Source of the DNA: SIG622 sp045652245
GTDB lineage: Bacteria > Bacillota > Clostridia > Oscillospirales > CAG-382
Reading direction: 5' to 3'
Length of the DNA stretch: 64,000 bases
Assembly: GCA_045652245.1 (NCBI GenBank)
Contig: JAZRTY010000033.1
Span: 62,001 to 126,000, forward strand
How positions within the stretch are numbered: the first letter of the stretch is position 1; each line of letters opens with the position of its first letter. The position numbers and the translations under genes are program-made. Below the pieces are notes generated by a model, which had not been told where the DNA came from, did not search any database, and worked only from the letters and a program-made list of their open reading frames with translations. This document shows positions 60,570 through 64,000 of the stretch, piece after piece.

Positions 60570-61532
60570 CTACTGTTTGTTATGATTACTTCTCTCGTAT
60601 GCAAGAATTATCTTTTGAACAAGTGCATGACGAACAACATCCTTTTCGGTAAATCTGTGGGTAAAAATCCCCTCAATGTTCTTCAAAATTCTGGTTGCTT
60701 CGACAAGCCCCGAACGACAGCCCGACGGCAGGTCAATCTGCGTAATATCACCTGTTACAACAACCTTTGAACCGAAGCCGAAACGGGTCAAAAACATTTT
60801 CATCTGCTCTGGTGTGGTATTCTGTGCCTCGTCAAGTATAATAAAGCAATCATCAAGAGTTCTTCCGCGCATATAAGCAAGAGGTGCAATTTCTATAACA
60901 CCCTTTTCCCGATATTTTTCAAAATTTTCAGAACCAAGCATTTCAAACAACGCATCATAAAGAGGTCTGAGATAAGGATCAATCTTGTTTTGCAAATCAC
61001 CTGGAAGAAAACCAAGCTTTTCGCCTGCTTCAACAGCGGGACGCGTCAGGACAATCCTGTTTACCTGTTTTTCACGAAGAGCATTTACTGCCATTGCTAC
61101 GGCAAGAAAGGTTTTACCGGTTCCGGCAGGGCCTATTCCGAATACAACAGTATTCTTTTTTATTGCATCCACATATTTTTTCTGACCGACGGTTTTTGCT
61201 TTGATTGGTTTTCCCTTAATTGTTATACAAATACAGTCTCCGGTGAGTTCAGAAAGCTCTCCTTCTTCTCCGTCAAGCACCATACCGAGGACATATCTTA
61301 TATTCTGTTCATTGAGATTATTGTTAAATTCTGAAATTCTGGCAAGGTACTCAATAACAGCCTTCCCCTTCTTACATTTTTCATTATCGTCACTGCAAAC
61401 TTTAATTCCCTCTTCAAGGGCATTAAGAGTTATACCTAATTCATTTTCAATAATTTTAGCATTGGAATCAAAATTTCCGAATATATTTCTTACTTGCTCG
61501 GTGTTCAAATTATCAATCGTACATTCAAACAT
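60570..61532 (-). CDS. phoH: PhoH family ATPase
   Basis: The 320-aa protein has a P-loop in FGIGPAGTGKTFLAVAMAV and Walker B in CFIILDEAQNTTPEQMKMFL, with GDITQIDLP. PhoH-like proteins are RNA-linked ATPases/helicases, often found before ybeY as here. Confidence 0.93.
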   Translation of the reverse strand: MFECTIDNLNTEQVRNIFGNFDSNAKIIENELGITLNALEEGIKVCSDDNEKCKKGKAVIEYLARISEFNNNLNEQNIRYVLGMVLDGEEGELSELTGDCICITIKGKPIKAKTVGQKKYVDAIKKNTVVFGIGPAGTGKTFLAVAMAVNALREKQVNRIVLTRPAVEAGEKLGFLPGDLQNKIDPYLRPLYDALFEMLGSENFEKYREKGVIEIAPLAYMRGRTLDDCFIILDEAQNTTPEQMKMFLTRFGFGSKVVVTGDITQIDLPSGCRSGLVEATRILKNIEGIFTHRFTEKDVVRHALVQKIILAYERSNHNKQ

Positions 61533-61650
61533 GGCTCTTCCTTATAATTTTATAATATTTCAATATATATTGTACTATATTTTCATAATAAATGCAAGTA
61601 CTTTTTTAATAAATATTCAATTTAATGAAAAATTCTCCACATTTTATCAT

Positions 61651-62817
61651 CTATGCATTTTCAACAATATTTTTAAGGCAGACAACCTCACATCTTAATA
61701 TGTAACAGTGTTCGTTTATTTCCTCTTTGAAATCTGTGCTTAATATTTCGGAATTAATCAATTCAGAGCTCATAATTTCATAAAGCTTTGAATATGCTTC
61801 ATTTTTCACTTCTTCCTGAGATAAAGTCACTTTCGATATATCATAATCGGTCCTTAAAAACTTTTTATATGATATCGGCAAGGTAATATTTCCCGGAAAT
61901 TTCAACCTGCCGCTTGATTTATCAATATAGTAGTGATTTTCCTTACTGAAATTCAAAAATCTGTATGCCGTCTCCCTGCCAAGAAAATCAAGCTTATACC
62001 GATACATATTACTCTCAATGTTATTGTGAATACTACTTGTATAATTTATCGCAACAGCAAAATTCTCATAGGTCTTAGCGATAATTTCACCTTTTGCACC
62101 GACAATATATTCGTTTCCATCCTTGCCGATTGCCACTGGAGAAACAAGCATTTGCCCCTTTGTAACCGAGTCCCCTATTTCAACAAGAGCAGACCCTGAT
62201 GTAACCTTTACAAGCTCAATAACACCATCCGAACATGACATAAGACCTGACATTGATGTACTATCTTCGTAATTCTTTTCAATTCTTTCGCTGACCTCAA
62301 CAAACGCTACAGTTCCACTCATGTTTATCGAAATCCACGTTAAATTCTTGTTAAGAATTATACATTTGTTACACACATTCGGAATTTTCCGCGTTCGTAT
62401 TAATGTCCCCTTTGAAAAGCCTGCATTTTCAAGCGTTTCAGTTATTTCTTCATCGGAAATTTCTGTATTCCCACTGATTACAATATCCCAAACAAACAAT
62501 CTTTGTACCTGTAAAACAAGTATGAAAAGTATAATTCCGATTACAATTCCAAATCTTTTTTTACGCTTCTTTAACTCCTCAGGAATGCCAAAATAATTAG
62601 TATTTAAAATTATTGTTTCTTTAAGAAAACTACTTGAAAGTATTTTCTTTTCCAGAAATGAGTAACAACAAAATGAAAATCTCTTGTCATTGATAATCGT
62701 TACATCAAATATCCCCCCGGTAAATTCCTTCAGTAGCTTTGTTGTAACATATGTTGCGCTGAACGCTTCAAGCTCAAATTTTGAATACCCCAATAAATTA
62801 TAAAGTATTTTTTTCAA
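61651..62817 (-). CDS. yqfD: Sporulation protein YqfD
   Basis: The 388-aa protein has a soluble N-terminal part, one membrane helix (GIVIGIILFILVLQVQRLFV) and an outer domain with GNTEISDEEITETLENAGF and KGQMLVSPVAIGKDGNEYIV. YqfD is a mother-cell sporulation protein of unknown molecular role. The start is TTG at 62817 behind GGAG. It follows yqfC by 4 bp. Confidence 0.9.
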   Translation of the reverse strand: MKKILYNLLGYSKFELEAFSATYVTTKLLKEFTGGIFDVTIINDKRFSFCCYSFLEKKILSSSFLKETIILNTNYFGIPEELKKRKKRFGIVIGIILFILVLQVQRLFVWDIVISGNTEISDEEITETLENAGFSKGTLIRTRKIPNVCNKCIILNKNLTWISINMSGTVAFVEVSERIEKNYEDSTSMSGLMSCSDGVIELVKVTSGSALVEIGDSVTKGQMLVSPVAIGKDGNEYIVGAKGEIIAKTYENFAVAINYTSSIHNNIESNMYRYKLDFLGRETAYRFLNFSKENHYYIDKSSGRLKFPGNITLPISYKKFLRTDYDISKVTLSQEEVKNEAYSKLYEIMSSELINSEILSTDFKEEINEHCYILRCEVVCLKNIVENA

Positions 62818-62821
62818 GTTT

Positions 62822-63118
62822 TCACTCCTTTTTACAGTTAAGAAAGCTCACAGAATCAATAATCCCGGTTACTTTAATTGAAGTTTTTGTATAAAATCTC
62901 ATTTCAAGCTCTGTTCCGGAAATCTCCAAAGCAAGATAATTGACGCTAAAGCAAATTTCTTCTTTCGTGTATTTATATATTGAAATTATCCCTTCGGCAA
63001 AAAGCTCATCATTACCAAGTATCTGAATATTCGGCTTATTTAAAAAACTTATCAGAGAGTCTTTTTGTATTTTTTTAATTTCGCAGATAAGCTTTTGATA
63101 TAAATTGTTTTTACTCAA
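62822..63118 (-). CDS. yqfC: Sporulation protein YqfC
   Basis: I place the start at TTG 63118 behind AGGAGG, giving 98 aa, close to the family's usual length of about 93. A longer frame from ATG 63187 would begin before the predicted promoter. The core reads NIQILGNDELFAEGIISIYK, then YLALEISGTELEMRFYTKTS and IKVTGIIDSVSFL. yqfC and yqfD are paired in spore formers. Confidence 0.85.
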   Translation of the reverse strand: MSKNNLYQKLICEIKKIQKDSLISFLNKPNIQILGNDELFAEGIISIYKYTKEEICFSVNYLALEISGTELEMRFYTKTSIKVTGIIDSVSFLNCKKE

Positions 63119-63166
63119 GGCTACCTCCTGTTCAACATTCAATAGAATATTGAAAATATTTTTATA

Positions 63167-63196
63167 AGGATATGCGTATGAGTACATTTTTTATTC
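63167..63196 (-). promoter_or_regulatory. Possible SigE-type promoter of yqfCD
   Basis: On the minus strand GAATAAA and CATATCCT are 15 bp apart, a loose match to mother-cell SigE promoters. It lies about 50 bp before the chosen yqfC start. Confidence 0.35.
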
Positions 63197-63239
63197 TAAA
63201 TATCGTTTTTATATAATAAATTAATTCAGAGGGGGGATA

Positions 63240-64000
63240 ATTATTAAAACAAAAAAAACAAAAGACATAGCTTTAATATTAATGCTGTTTATCGTTTTGC
63301 TTTCAATGTACATTTGTCCGACAATAATAAAAAACAGCGTAGAAAAAGCACTAAGTACCTGCTATAATGTACTTATACCGTCGGTCTTTCCATATCTTGT
63401 AATAACAAGGATTTTATCCGAGTCGATAATAAAGTATATTCTGACAAGCAGCAATAAATTTGCCCATAAAAGCTCATTTGTCGTTACAATTGCAATTTTC
63501 ATCGGACTTATATCAGGCTTTCCGAATGGCGCTATAATAGCAACAAGACTTTACGAGTTAAAAATTATTACAAAAAAGGATGCAGAAAAAATTGTTGCTC
63601 TTTCTGACTGTATAAGTCCGTCCTTCTGTATAATTTACTTCGGCAAATATATACTGAACAATACTCTTTGTGCAGTACTTATATTTCTTTCAATAATGGT
63701 ATCAAATCTATGTACCTTGCTGATTTTTGGAAAAAATAAAAGTTATACCATAACTCTAAACAATAAAAATATATCTTTTTTAAGCTTGCCTCAGTTAATC
63801 TGTGATTGCTGCAGAATTATGCTGGATATTTGTGCATTCGTTACTTTTTTTATGTGCATGGGGAACCTGATTATTACTTCTTTTTCCTTATACTTTAGTT
63901 TATCACCTGTTATTATATCGTCAGTTATATCTCTGCTAGAAATCACCTGTGGTGTTATGAACATTTATACTCTGGAATTTTCAAAGCAAGTGCTTTTCGG
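63240..64000 (+). CDS. ylbJ: Sporulation integral membrane protein YlbJ, N-terminal part
   Basis: The frame is open to the window end. It encodes hydrophobic segments and the YlbJ blocks VLIPSVFPYLVITRIL, IGLISGFPNGAIIATRLYE and SDCISPSFCIIYFGKYIL-like sequence. YlbJ (SpoVV) moves dipicolinic acid across the outer forespore membrane. The likely start is unusual: GAGGGGGG is followed by ATT ATT AAA, and the first ATG (63282) lies inside the first membrane helix, so an ATT start at 63240 or 63243 is likely. It is divergent from yqfC. Confidence 0.82.
   Translation, partial: MIKTKKTKDIALILMLFIVLLSMYICPTIIKNSVEKALSTCYNVLIPSVFPYLVITRILSESIIKYILTSSNKFAHKSSFVVTIAIFIGLISGFPNGAIIATRLYELKIITKKDAEKIVALSDCISPSFCIIYFGKYILNNTLCAVLIFLSIMVSNLCTLLIFGKNKSYTITLNNKNISFLSLPQLICDCCRIMLDICAFVTFFMCMGNLIITSFSLYFSLSPVIISSVISLLEITCGVMNIYTLEFSKQVLF

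Overview
The window looks like chromosomal DNA of a low-GC, endospore-forming member of the Clostridia. I infer a gut-type Oscillospirales/Ruminococcaceae relative from the gene content; I cannot name a species. Sporulation genes are spread along it (cotJABC, yunB, ymxH-type, yqfC, yqfD, ylbJ). The housekeeping genes are Firmicutes-like (radA, mutS2, recO, era, phoH, uvrC, ligA, trmD, rimM, coaD, rsmD, glnN), and Shine-Dalgarno sites are strong.

Layout. 1-1068: the 3' end of radA and a DUF6873 (pentein-fold) gene. 1137-1354: the 3' part of cotJC. 1345-30004: a 28.65-kb integrated element that cuts cotJC in two. 29979-30994: the 5' part of cotJC, then cotJB and cotJA. 31-44 kb (mostly minus strand): a cytidylate-kinase-like gene, an iron alcohol dehydrogenase, an acyl-ACP thioesterase, uxaBA, coaD/rsmD/uvrC, an HPr gene, two DUF4330 genes with an O-antigen-ligase-like gene, and rimM-trmD. 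44-53 kb: ligA, rlmA, yunB, a NagB-like gene, a ymxH-like gene, argF, glnN and a tRNA-Gln(CUG). 53-63 kb: a minus-strand train yqfC-yqfD-phoH-ybeY::era-recO-mutS2-rhaB-rhaA. The window ends in a truncated ylbJ.

The central observation is the interrupted cotJC. The two gene halves lie in the same orientation at the two ends of the element. They share the 10-bp direct repeat TCTGCTGCAA (1345-1354 and 29995-30004). Recombination at this repeat would rebuild one in-frame 204-codon cotJC with the family-consensus EDLAAEQKAR junction. A large serine recombinase gene sits about 150 bp from the right junction. This is the architecture of sigK-skin and SPbeta/spsM: an element in a late sporulation gene that can be excised in the terminal mother cell while the spore genome keeps it.

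The element carries a short plasmid/ICE-like backbone at its left end (RepA_N initiator, ParB, TnpV, DUF6809, a secreted protein, an oriT-like site with a MobC-like protein; no relaxase seen). The rest is packed with apparent anti-phage modules: a GHKL-ATPase three-gene operon, an HpaII-type restriction-modification system with Vsr, a SIR2-STAND protein, McrBC with an EVE-like insertion, an EcsC-Spx/ArsC fusion, a phosphoesterase, a flavin reductase, and a TcmP/radical-SAM/zinc-ribbon-HEPN operon. Between the last module and the recombinase is about 1.3 kb of non-protein sequence. It holds a promoter-terminator micro-unit, an array of eight different stem-loops each followed by the same CTGNTAtnAT-type motif, and a GC-richer candidate structured RNA. 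I do not recognise the array.
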